From: Lepidurus packardi | Lineage: Eukaryota > Arthropoda > Branchiopoda > Notostraca > Triopsidae | Reading direction: 5' to 3' | DNA length: 64,000 bases | Assembly: GCA_023053545.1 (NCBI GenBank) | Contig: JAKZAN010000088.1 | Location: forward strand, 62,001 to 126,000 | In this document: one piece after another, positions 1 through 11,911 of the stretch | Layout: each line of letters starts with the position of its first letter | Position numbering within the stretch: the first letter of the stretch is position 1 | Notes under the pieces: model-generated | The model's input: the letters and a program-made list of their open reading frames with translations, nothing else | The model's database searches: none | Told to the model about the DNA's origin: nothing | Translations under genes and position numbers: made by a program

Positions 1-540
1 CAGTCCGTAAGGAATTCATAAAATCCGTACGGAATTAATTCAGTTCGTAAGGAATTTATTCAGTCCGTAAGGAATTAATAAAATCCGTACGGAATTAATT
101 CAGTCCGTAAGGAATTAATAAAATCCGTACGGAATTAATTCAGACCGTAAGGAATTAATAAAGTACGTAAGGAATTAATTAAGTCCGTAAGGAATTAATT
201 CAGTCAGTAAGGAATTAAATCAGTCCGTAAGGAATTAATTCAGTCCGTAAGGAATTAATTCAGTCAGTAAGGAATTAATTCAGTCCGTAAGGAATTAATT
301 CAGTCCGTAAGGAATTAATTCAGTCCGTAAGGATTTAATTCAGTCCGTAAGGTATTAATTCAGTCCGTAAGGAATTAATTCAGTCCGTAAGGAATTAATT
401 CAGTCCGTAAGGAATTAATTCAGTCCGTAAGGAATAAGTTCAGTACGTAAGGAATTAATTCAGTCCGTAATCGATTATTTAAGTCCGTAATGAATTAATT
501 CAGTCCGTATGAAATTAATTCAGTCCGTAAGGAATTAATT

Positions 541-552
541 AAGGAATTAATT
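541..552 (+). repeat. 12-bp truncated monomer (representative of a recurrent class)
   Basis: The sequence AAGGAATTAATT follows a full monomer. It is a monomer lacking the first 8 bases CAGTCCGT. It shifts the repeat register by 12 and recurs after the tatgaaatt monomer, for example near 1193, 2043, 2317, 3161 and 4009. A related form, AAGGAATT plus AAGGAATTAATT (8+12 = 20 bp, register kept), is typical of families B and C, for example near 15,280. Shared truncations like these mark copies descended from one parent. Confidence 0.85.
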
Positions 553-1959
553 CAGTCCGTAAGGAATTAATTCAGTCCGTAAGGAATTATTTCAGTACGT
601 AAGGAAATAATTCAGTCCGTAAGTAATTAATTCAGTCCGTAAGGAATAAGTTCAGTACGTAAAGAAATAATTCAATCCGTAATGGATTAATTAAGTCCGT
701 AATGAATAAATTCAGTCCGTAAGGAATTAATAAAATCCGTACGGAATTAATTCAGACCGTAAGGAATTAATTAAGTACGTAAGGAATTAATAAAATCCGT
801 ACGGAATTAATTCAGTCCGTGAGGAATGAATAAAATCCGTACGGAATTAATTCAGACGTAAGGAATTAATTAAGTACGTAAGGAATTAATTAAGTCCGTA
901 AGGAATTAATTCAGTCCGTAAGGAATTAATTCAGTCCGTAAGGAATTAATTCAGTCAGTAAGGAATTAATTCAGTCCGTAATGAATTAATTCAGTCCGTA
1001 AGGAATTAATTCAGTCCGTAAGGATTTAATTCAGTCCGTAAGGGGATTAATTCAGTCCGTAAGGAATTAATTCAGTCCGTAAGGAATAAGTTCAGTACGT
1101 AAGGAATTAATTCAGTCCGTAATCGATTAATTAAGTCCGTAATGAATTAATTCAGTCCGTATGAAATTAATTCAGTCCGTAAGGAATTAATTAAGGAATT
1201 AATTCAGTCCGTAAGGAATTAATTCAGTCCGTAAGGAATTAATTCAGTCAGTAAGGAATTAATTCAGTCCGTAATGAATTAATTCAGTCCGTAAGGAATT
1301 CATAAAATCCGTACGGAATTAATTCAGTTCGTAAGGAATTTATTCAGTCCGTAAGGAATTAATAAAATCCGTACGGAATTAATTCAGTCCGTAAGGAATT
1401 AATAAAATCCGTACGGAATTAATTCAGTCCGGAAGGAATTAATTCAGTCCGTAAGGAATTAATTCAGTCCGTAAGGAATTAATTCAGTCAGTAAGGAATT
1501 AATTCAGTCCGTAAGGAATTAATTCAGTCCGTAAGGAATTAATTCATTCCGTAAGGAATTAATTCAGTCCGTAAGGAATTAATTCAGTCCGTAAGGAATT
1601 AATTCAGTCAGTGAGGAATTAATTCAGTCCGTAAGGAATTAATTCAGTCCGTAAGGAATTAATTCAGTCCGTAAGGATTTAATTCAGTCCGTAAGGTATT
1701 AATTCAGTCCGTAAGGAATTAATTCAGTCCGTAAGGAATTAATTCAGTCCGTAAGGAATTAATTCAGTCCGTAAGGAATTAATTCAGTCCGTAAGGAATT
1801 AATTCAGTCAGTAAGGAATTAATTCAGTCCGTAATGAATTAATTCAGTCCGTAAGGAATTAATTCAGTCCGTAAGGATTTAATTCAGTCCGTAAGGTATT
1901 AATTCAGTCCGTAAGGAATTAATTCAGTCCGTAAGGAATAAGTTCAGTACGTAAGGAAT

Positions 1960-4628
1960 TAATTCAGTCCGTAATCGATTAATTAAGTCCGTAATGAATT
2001 AATTCAGTCCGTATGAAATTAATTCAGTCCGTAAGGAATTAATTAAGGAATTAATTCAGTCCGTAAGGAATTAATTCAGTCCGTAAGGAATTAATTCAGT
2101 CAGTAAGGAATTAATTCAGTCCGTAATGAATTAATTCAGTCCGTAAGGAATTAATAAAATCCGTACGGAATTAATTCAGTTCGTAAGGAATTAATTCAGT
2201 CCTTAAGGAATAAGTTCAGTACGTAAGGAATTAATTCAGTCCGTAATCGATTAATTAAGTCCGTAATGAATTAATTCAGTCCGTATGAAATTAATTCAGT
2301 CCGTAAGGAATTAATTAAGGAATTAATTCAGTCCGTAATGAATTAATTCAGTCCGTAAGGAATTATTTCAGTCCGTAATGAATTAATTCAGTCCGTAAGG
2401 AATTAATAAAATCCGTACGGAATTAATTCAGTTCGTAAGGAATTTCTTCATTCCGAAATGAATTAATTCAGTCCGTAAGGAATTAATAAAATCCGTACGG
2501 AATTAATTCAGACCGTAAGGAATTAATTAAGTACGTAAGGAATTAACTAAGTCCGAAAGGAATTAATTCAGTCCGTAAGGAATTAATTCAGTCCTTAAGG
2601 AACTAATTCAGTCCGTAAGGAATTAATTCAGTCCGTAAGGAATTAATTCAGTCCGTAAGGAACTAATTCAGTCCGTAAGGAATTAATTCAGTCCGTAAGG
2701 ATTTAATTCAGTCCGTAAGGTATTAATTCAGTCCGTAAGGAATTAATTCAGGCCGTAAGGAATTAATTCAGTGTGTAAGGAATTAATTCAGTCCGTAAGG
2801 AATTAATTCAGTCCGTAATCGATTAATTAAGTCCGAAATGAATTAATTCGGTCCGTATGAAATTAATTCAGTCCGTAAGGAATAAATTAAAGAATTAATT
2901 CAGTCCGTAAGGAATTAATTCAGTCCGTAAGGAATTAATTCAGTCCGTAAGGAATTAATTCAGTCAGTAAGGAATTAATTCAGTCCGTAATGAATTAATT
3001 CAGTCCGTAAGGAATTAATTCAGTCCGTAAGGATTTAATTCAGTCCGTAAGGTATTAATTCAGTCCGTAAGGAATTAATTCAGTCCGTAAGGAATAAGTT
3101 CAGTCCGTAATGAATTAATTCAGTCCGTATGAAATTAATTCAGTCCGTAAGGAATTAATTAAGGAATTAATTCAGTCCGTAAGGAATTAATTCAGTCCGT
3201 AAGGAATTAATTCAGTCAGTAAGGAATTAATTCAGTCCGTAATGAATTAATTCAGTCCGTAAGGAATTCATAAAATCCGTACGGAATTAATTCAGTTCGT
3301 AAGGAATTTATTCAGTCCGTAAGGAATTAATAAAATCCGTACGGAATTAATTCAGTCCGTAAGGAATTAATAAAATCCGTACGGAATTAATTCAGACCGT
3401 AAGGAATTAATAAAGTACGTAAGGAATTAATTAAGTCCGTAAGGAATTAATTCAGTCCGTAAAGAATTAATTCAGTCCGTAAGGAATTAATTCAGTCCGT
3501 AAGGAATTAATTCAGTCAGTAAGGAATTAATTCAGTCCGTAAGGAATTAATTCAGTCCGTAAGGAATTAATTCATTCCGTAAGGAATTAATTCAGTCCGT
3601 AAGGAATTAATTCAGTCCGTAAGGAATTAATTCAGTCAGTAAGGAATTAATTCAGTCCGTAATCGATTAATTAAGTCCGTAATGAATTAATTCAGTCCGT
3701 ATGAAATTAATTCAGTCCGTAAGGAATTAATTAAGGAATTAATTCAGTCCGTAAGGAATTAATTCAGTCCGTAAGGAATTAATTCAGTCAGTAAGGAATT
3801 AATTCAGTCCGTAATGAATTAATTCAGTCCGTAAGGAATTAATAAAATCCGTACGGAATTAATTCAGTTCGTAAGGAATTAATTCAGTCCTTAAGGAATA
3901 AGTTCAGTACGTAAGGAATTAATTCAGTCCGTAATCGATTAATTAAGTCCGTAATGAATTAATTCAGTCCGTATGAAATTAATTCAGTCCGTAAGGAATT
4001 AATTAAGGAATTAATTCAGTCCGTAATGAATTAATTCAGTCCGTAAGGAACTATTTCAGTCCGTAATGAATTAATTCAGTCCGTAAGGAATTAATAAAAT
4101 CCGTACGGAATTAATTCAGTTCGTAAGGAATTTCTTCATTCCGAAATGAATTAATTCAGTCCGTAAGGAATTAATAAAATCCGTACGGAATTAATTCAGA
4201 CCGTAAGGAATTAATTAAGTACGTAAGGAATTAACTAAGTCCGAAAGGAATTAATTCAGTCCGTAAGGAATTAATTCAGTCCTTAAGGAACTAATTCAGT
4301 CCGTAAGGAATTAATTCAGTCCGTAAGGAATTAATTCAGTCCGTAAGGAACTAATTCAGTCCGTAAGGAATTAATTCAGTCCGTAAGGATTTAATTCAGT
4401 CCGTAAGGTATTAATTCAGTCCGTAAGGAATTAATTCAGGCCGTAAGGAATTAATTCAGTGTGTAAGGAATTAATTCAGTCCGTAAGGAATTAATTCAGT
4501 CCGTAATCGATTAATTAAGTCCGAAATGAATTAATTCGGTCCGTATGAAATTAATTCAGTCCGTAAGGAATAAATTAAAGAATTAATTCAGTCCGTAAGG
4601 AATTAATTCAGTCCGTAAGGAATTAATT
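1960..4628 (+). repeat. Higher-order duplication with 1,688-bp spacing
   Basis: About 980 bp at 1,960-2,940 recurs at 3,648-4,628. The offset is exactly 1,688, checked at ATCGAT (1974/3662, 2246/3934, 2818/4506), at the pair caggccg/cagtgtg (2749/4437) and at the aaattaaagaatt truncation (2883/4571). The intervening 2,941-3,647 partly repeats the 1,285-1,680 block, with three extra monomers in the later copy. Since 1,688 is not a multiple of 20, the unit includes truncated monomers. Confidence 0.85.
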
Positions 4629-4823
4629 CATTTCGTAAGGAATTATTTCAGTCCGTAATTAATTAATTCATTCCTTACCTAATTAATTAAGTCCATAAGG
4701 AATTAATTCAGTCTGTAAGGATTTAATTAAGTCCGTAATTAATTAATTTAGTCCGTATGAAATTAATTCAGTCCGTAAGGAATTAATTAAGGAATTAATT
4801 CAGTCCGTCAGGAATTATTTCAG

Positions 4824-4947
4824 TCCGTAATTAATTAATTAATTAATTAATAATTATTTATTAATTTATTAATTTATTAATAATTATAATAATTAATTAT
4901 TAATTAATAATTAATAATTAATAAATTAATTAATTAATCCTTACGGA
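4824..4947. repeat. A/T-only island 1 between inverted arms
   Basis: The arms TCCGTAA (4824-4830) and TTACGGA (4941-4947) are reverse complements. The 110-bp spacer is entirely A and T except for CC at 4939-4940, and consists of TTAATTAA and TTATTAAT short repeats. The A/T-only run is 4828-4938. The spacer is itself highly self-complementary, so the whole segment could fold as a long imperfect hairpin or cruciform. The monomer pattern is lost here and resumes at once with an aagtccg monomer after cggaattgatt. The flanks match those of islands 2-4 but carry more private changes (for example ccttacct near 4,675), so this looks like the most diverged copy. Confidence 0.9.
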
Positions 4948-6080
4948 ATTGATTAAGTCCGTAAGGAATAAGTTCAGTCCGTAATGAATTAATTCAGTCC
5001 GTATGAAATTAATTCAGTCCGTAATGGATTAATTAAGTCCGTAATGAATTAATTCAGTCCGTATGAAATTAATTCAGTCCGTAATGAATTAATTCAGTCC
5101 GTATGAAATTAATTCAGTCCGTAATGGATTAATTAAGTCCGTAATGAATTAATTCAGTCCGTATGAAATTAATTCAGTCCGTAAGGAATTAATTAAGGAA
5201 TTAATTCAGTCCGTAAGGAAATAATTCAGTCCGTAAGGAATTAATTCAGTCCGTAAGGAATTAATTCAGTCCGTAAGGAATTAATTCAGTTCGTAAGGAA
5301 TTAATTCAGTCCGTAAGGAATTAATTAAATCCGTACGGAATTAATTCAGACCGTAAGGAATTAATTAAGTACGTAAGGAATTAATTTAGTCCGTAAGGAA
5401 TTAATTAAGTCCGTAAAGAATTAATTCAGTCCGTAAGGAATTAATTAAGTAAGTAAGGAATTAATTCAGTCCGTAAGGATTTAATTCAGTCCGTAAGGTA
5501 TTAATTCAGTCCGTAAGGAATTAATTCAGTCCGTAAGGAATTAATTCAGTCCGTAAGGAATAACTTCAATACGTAAGGAAATAATTCAGTCCGTAATGGA
5601 TTAATTAAGTGCGTAATGAATTAATTCAGTCCGGATGAAATTAATTCAGTCCGTAAGGAATTAATTAAGGAATTAATTCAGTCCGTAAGGAATTAATTCA
5701 GTCCGTAAGGAATTCATTCAGTCCGTAAGGAATTAATTCAGTCAGTAAGGAATTAATTCAGTTCGTAAGGAATTAATTCAGTCCGTAAGGAATTAATAAA
5801 ATCCGTACGGAATTAATTCAGACCGTAAGGAATTAATTAAGTACGTAAGGAATTAATTAATTCCGTAAGGAATTAATTCAGTCCGTAAGGAATTCATTCA
5901 GTCCGTAAGTAGTTAATTCAGTAAGAAAGGAATTCAATTAATCCTAAAGAATTAATTCAGTCCGTAAGGAATTAATTCAGTCCGTAAGGAATTAATTCAG
6001 TCCGTAAGGAATTAATTCAGTCCGTAAGGAATTAATTCAGTTCGTAAGGAATTAATTCAGTCCGTAAGGAGTTATTTCAG

Positions 6081-6110
6081 TCCGTAATTAATTCATTCAT
6101 TCCTTACGGA
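6081..6110. repeat. Inverted-core variant with 7-bp arms (representative)
   Basis: TCCGTAA (6081-6087) and TTACGGA (6104-6110) are perfect 7-bp inverted arms around a 16-bp A/T-rich spacer containing ATTCATTCATTCC. Bases 6101-6110, TCCTTACGGA, are the reverse complement of the normal monomer core TCCGTAAGGA. The same arrangement recurs throughout families B and C, for example ending near 6,930, 7,730, 8,381 and 10,363. The same arms bound all four A/T islands. Confidence 0.85.
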
Positions 6111-9100
6111 ATTAATTATGTCCATAATGAATTAATTCAGTCCGTAAGGAATTAATTCAGTCCGTAAGGAATTAATTAAATCCGTACGGAATTAATTCAG
6201 ACCGTAAGGAATTAATTCAGTCCGTAAGGTATTAATTCAGTCCGTAAGGAATTAATTAAGTAAGTAAGGAATTAATTCAGTCCGTAAGGATTTAATTCAT
6301 TCCGTAAGGTATTAATTCAGTCCGTAAGGAATTAATTCAGTCCGTAAGGAATAACTTCAATACGTAAGGAAATAATTCAGTCCGTAATGGATTAATTAAG
6401 TGCGTAATGAATTAATTCAGTCCGGATGAAATTAATTCAGTCCGTAAGGAATTAATTAAGGAATTAAGGAATAAATTCAGTCCGTAAGGAATTAATTCAG
6501 TCCGTAAGGAATTCATTCAGTCCGTAAGGAATTAATTCAGTCAGTAAGGAATTAATTCAGTTCGTAAGGAATTAATTCAGTCCGTAAGGAATTAATTAAA
6601 TCCGTACGGAATTAATTCAGACCGTAAGGAATTAATTAAGTACGTAAGGAATTAATTAAGTCCGTAAGGAATTAATTAAGTCAGTAAGGAAATAATTCAG
6701 TTCGTAAGGAATTAATTCAGTCCGTAAGGAATTAATAAAATCCGTACGGAATTAATTCAGCCCGTAAGGAATTAATTAAGTACGTAAGGAATTAATTAAT
6801 TCCGTAAGGAATTAATTCAATCCGTAAGGAATTAATTCAGTCCGTAAGGAATTAATTCAGTTCGTAAGGAATAAATTCAGTCCGTAAGGAATTATTTCAG
6901 TCCGTAATTAATTAATTCATTCCTTACGGAATTAATTAAGTCCATAATGAATTAATTCAGTCCGTAAGGAATTAATTCAGTCCGTAAGGAATTAATTAAA
7001 TCCGTACGGAATTAATTCAGACCGTAAGGAATTAATTAAATCCGTAAGGTATTAATTCAGTCCGTAAGGAATTAATTCAGTCCGTAACGAATTAATTCAG
7101 TCCGTAAGGAATTAATTCAGTCCGTAAGGAATTAATTCAGTCCGTAAGGAATTAATTCAGTCCGTAAGGAATAAGTTCATTTCGTAAGGAATTAATTAAT
7201 TCCGTAAGGAATTAATTAAATCCGTACGGAATTAATTCAGACCGTAAGGAATTAATTAAATCCGTAAGGTATTAATTCAGTCCGTAAGGAATTAATTCAG
7301 TCCGTAACGAATTAATTCAGTCCGTAAGGAATTAATTCAGTCCGTAAGGAATTAATTCAGTCCGTAAGGAATTAATTCAGTCCGTAAGGAATAAGTTCAT
7401 TTCGTAAGGAATTAATTAATTCCGTAAGGAATTAATTCAGTCCGTAAGGATTTAATTCAGTCCGTGAGGTAATAATTCAGTCCGTAATGAATTAATTCAG
7501 TCCGTAATGAATTAATTCAGTCCGTAAGGAATTAATTAAGTCCGTAAGGAATTAATTAAGTCCGTAAGGAATTAATTCAGTCCGTAAGGATTTAATTCAG
7601 TCCGTAAGGTATTAATTCAGTCCGTAAGGAATTAATACAGTCCGTAAGGAATTAATTCAGTCCGTAAGGAATTAGTTTAGTCCGTAAGGAATTATTTCAG
7701 TCCGTAATTAATTCATTCATTCCTTACGGAATTAATTAAGTCCATAATGAATTAATTCAGTCCGTAAGGAATTAGTTCAGTCCGTAAGGAATTAATTAAA
7801 TCCGTACGGAATTAATTCAGACCGTAAGGAATTAATTAAGTACGTAAGGAATTAATTAAGTCCGTAAGGAATTAATTAAGTCCGTAAAGAATTAATTCAG
7901 TCCGTAAGGAATTAATTAAGTAAGTAAGGAATTAATTCAGTCCGTAAGGATTTAATTCAGTCCGTAAGGTATTAATTCAGTCCGTAGGGAATTAATTCAG
8001 TCCGTAAGGAATTAATTCAGTCCGTAAGGAATAACTTCAATACGTAAGGAAATAATTCAGTCCGTAATGGATTAATTAAGTGCGTAATGAATTAATTCAG
8101 TCCGGATGAAATTAATTCAGTCCGTAAGGAATTAATTAAGGAATTAATTCAGTCCGTAAGGAATTAATTCAGTCCGTAAGGAATTCATTCAGTCCGTAAG
8201 TAGTTAATTCAGTAAGAAAGGAATTCAATAAATCCTAAAGAATTAATTCAGTCCGTAAGGAATTAATTCAGTCCGTAAGGAATTAATTCAGTCCGTAAGG
8301 AATTAATTCAGTTCGTAAGGAATTAATTCAGTCCGTAAGGAGTTATTTCAGTCCGTAATTAATTCATTCATTCCTTACGGAATTAATTAAGTCCATAATG
8401 AATTAATTCAGTCCGTAAGGAATTAATTCAGTCCGTAAGGAATTAATTAAATCCGTACGGAATTAATTCAGACCGTAAGGAATTAATTAAATCCGTAAGG
8501 TATTAATTCAGTCCGTAAGGAATTAATTCAGTCCGTAAGGAATTAATTCAGTCCGTAAGGAATTAATTCAGTCCGTAAGGAATTAATTCAGTCCGTAAGG
8601 AATTAATTCAGTCCGTAAGGAATAAGTTCATTTCGTAAGGAATTAATTAATTCCGTAAGGAATTAATTCAGTCCGTAAGGATTTAATTCAGTCCGTGAGG
8701 TATTAATTCAGTCCGTATTGAATTAATTCAGTCCGTAATGAATTAATTCAGTCCGTAAGGAATTAATTAAATCCGTAAGGAATTAATTAAGTCCGTAAGG
8801 AATTAATTCAGTCCGTAAGGATTTAATTCAGTCCGTAAGGTATTAATTCAGTCCGTAAGGAATTAATTCAGTCCGTAAGGAATTAATTCAGTCCGTAAGG
8901 AATTAATTAAATCCGTACGGAATTAATTCAGACCGTAAGGAATTAATTCAGTCCGTAAGGTATTAATTCAGTCCGTAAGGAATTAATTAAGTAAGTAAGG
9001 AATTAATTCAGTCCGTAAGGATTTAATTCATTCCGTAAGGTATTAATTCAGTCCGTAAGGAATTAATTCAGTCCGTAAGGAATAACTTCAATACGTAAGG

Positions 9101-9336
9101 AAATAATTCAGTCCGTAATGGATTAATTAAGTGCGTAATGAATTAATTCAGTCCGGATGAAATTAATTCAGTCCGTAAGGAATTAATTAAGGAATTCATT
9201 CAGTCCGTAAGGAATTAATTCAGTCAGTAAGGAATTAATTCAGTTCGTAAGGAATTAATTCAGTCCGTAAGGAATTAATAAAATCCGTACGGAATTAATT
9301 CAGACCGTAAGGAATTAATTAAGTACGTAAGGAATT

Positions 9337-9360
9337 AATTAATTCCGTAAGGAATTAATT
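9337..9360. repeat. Monomer variant with a 10-bp stem and GTAA loop (representative)
   Basis: The left arm 9337-9346 (AATTAATTCC) pairs perfectly with 9351-9360 (GGAATTAATT) around the loop GTAA. The ordinary monomer can form only the inner 3 bp (TCC/GGA); the change from CAGTCC to AATTCC extends the stem to 10 bp. The variant aattaattccgtaagg recurs across family C, for example near 5,870, 7,200 and 45,070. Confidence 0.85.
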
Positions 9361-11911
9361 CAGTCCGTAAGGAATTCATTCAGTCCGTAAGTAGTTAATT
9401 CAGTAAGAAAGGAATTCAATAAATCCTAAAGAATTAATTCAGTCCGTAAGGAATTAATTCAGTCCGTAATGAATTAATTCAGTCCGTAAGGAATTAATTA
9501 AGTCCGTAAGGAATTAATTAAGTCCGTAAGGAATTAATTCAGTCCGTAAGGATTTAATTCAGTCCGTAAGGTATTAATTCAGTCCGTAAGGAATTAATTC
9601 AGTCCGTAAGGAATTAATTCAGTCCGTAAGGAATTAATTAAATCCGTACGGAATTAATTCAGACCGTAAGGAATTAATTCAGTCCGTAAGGTATTAATTC
9701 AGTCCGTAAGGAATTAATTAAGTAAGTAAGGAATTAATTCAGTCCGTAAGGATTTAATTCATTCCGTAAGGTATTAATTCAGTCCGTAAGGAATTAATTC
9801 AGTCCGTAAGGAATAACTTCAATACGTAAGGAAATAATTCAGTCCGTAATGGATTAATTAAGTGCGTAATGAATTAATTCAGTCCGGATGAAATTAATTC
9901 AGTCCGTAAGGAATTAATTAAGGAATTAATTCAGTCCGTAAGGAATTAATTCAGTCCGTAAGGAATTCATTCAGTCCGTAAGGAATTAATTCAGTCAGTA
10001 AGGAATTAATTCAGTTCGTAAGGAATTAATTCAGTCCGTAAGGAATTAATAAAATCCGTACGGAATTAATTCAGACCGTAAGGAATTAATTAAGTACGTA
10101 AGGAATTAATTAATTCCGTAAGGAATTAATTCAGTCCGTAAGGAATTCATTCAGTCCGTAAGTAGTTAATTCAGTAAGAAAGGAATTCAATAAATCCTAA
10201 AGAATTAATTCAGTCCGTAAGGAATTAATTCAGTCCGTAAGGAATTAATTCAGTCCGTAAGGAATTAATTCAGTCCGTAAGGAATTAATTCAGTTCGTAA
10301 GGAATTAATTCAGTCCGTAAGGAGTTATTTCAGTCCGTAATTAATTCATTCATTCCTTACGGAATTAATTAAGTCCATAATGAATTAATTCAGTCCGTAA
10401 GGAATTAATTCAGTCCGTAAGGAATTAATTAAATCCGTACGGAATTAATTCAGACCGTAAGGAATTAATTAAATCCGTAAGGTATTAATTCAGTCCGTAA
10501 GGAATTAATTCAGTCCGTAAGGAATTAATTCAGTCCGTAAGGAATTAATTCAGTCCGTAAGGAATTAATTCAGTCCGTAAGGAATTAATTCAGTCCGTAA
10601 GGAATAAGTTCATTTCGTAAGGAATTAATTAATTCCGTAAGGAATTAATTCAGTCCGTAAGGATTTAATTCAGTCCGTGAGGTATTAATTCAGTCCGTAT
10701 TGAATTAATTCAGTCCGTAATGAATTAATTCAGTCCGTAAGGAATTAATTAAGTCCGTAAGGAATTAATTAAGTCCGTAAGGAATTAATTCAGTCCGTAA
10801 GGATTTAATTCAGTCCGTAAGGTATTAATTCAGTCCGTAAGGAATTAATACAGTCCGTAAGGAATTAATTCAGTCCGTAAGGAATTAATTTAGTCCGTAA
10901 GGAATTATTTCAGTATGTAATTAATTCATTCATTCCTTACGGAATTAATTAAGTCCATAATGAATTAATTCAGTCCGAAAGGAATTAATTCAGACCGTAA
11001 GGAATTAATTAAGTACGCAAGGAATTAATTAATTCCGTAAGGAATTAATTCAGTCCGTAAGGAATTCATTCAGTCCGTAAGTAGTTAATTCAGTAAGAAA
11101 GGAATTCAATAAATCCTAAAGAATTAATTAAGTCCGTAAGGAATTAATTCAGTCCGTAAGGAATTAATTCAGTCCGTAAGGAATTAATTCAGTCCGTAAG
11201 GAATCAATTCAGTTCGTAAGGAATTAATTCAGTCCGTAAGGAGTTATTTCAGTCCGTAATTAATTCATTCATTCCTTACGGAATTAATTAAGTCCATAAT
11301 GAATTAATTCAGTCCGTAAGGAATTAATTCAGTCCGTAAGGAATTAATTAAATCCGTACGGAATTAATTCAGACCGTAAGGAATTAATTCAGTCCGTAAG
11401 GAATTAATTAAGTCCGTAAGGAATTAATTAAGTCCGTAAAGAATTAATTAAGTCCGTAAGGAATTAATTAAGTCAGTAAGGAATTAATTCAGTTCGTAAG
11501 GAATTAATTCAGTCCGTAAGGAATTAATAAAATCCGTACGGAATTAATTCAGCCCGTAAGGAATTAATTAAGTACGTAAGGAATTAATTAATTCCGTAAG
11601 GAATTAATTCAATCCGTAAGGAATTAATTCAGTCCGTAAGGAATTAATTCAGTTCGTAAGGAATAAATTCAGTCCGTAAGGAATTATTTCAGTCCGTAAT
11701 TAATTAATTCATTCCTTACGGAATTACTTAAGTCCATAATGAATTAATTCAGTCCGTAAGGAATTAATTCAGTCCGTAAGGAATTAATTAAATCCGTACG
11801 GAATTAATTCAGACCGTAAGGAATTAATTAAATCCGTAAGGTATTAATTCAGTCCGTAAGGAATTAATTCAGTCCGTAACGAATTAATTCAGTCCGTAAG
11901 GAATTAATTCA

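Larger units (their letters stand above)
1..4823 (+). repeat. Domain A1: family-A monomer variants
   Basis: This block is marked by monomers with aataaaatccgtacgg, by ATCGAT (at 470, 1122, 1974, 2246, 2818, 3662, 3934 and 4506) and by gtccgtatgaaatt. The recurrent group ATCGAT monomer, taatgaatt monomer, tatgaaatt monomer, then a 12-bp truncated monomer acts as a punctuation block. A run beginning at position 1 (ggaattcataaaatcc, then cagttcg with ggaatttatt) recurs at 1,285 and at 3,253, which shows nested higher-order repetition. No gene or other sequence interrupts it. Confidence 0.85.

Noticed and set aside
4824-4947. Promoter or mobile-element insertion at the A/T island
   Set aside because: It has TATA-like strings only because it is pure A/T. 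It has no terminal repeats beyond the satellite's own arms, no target duplication and no coding content.
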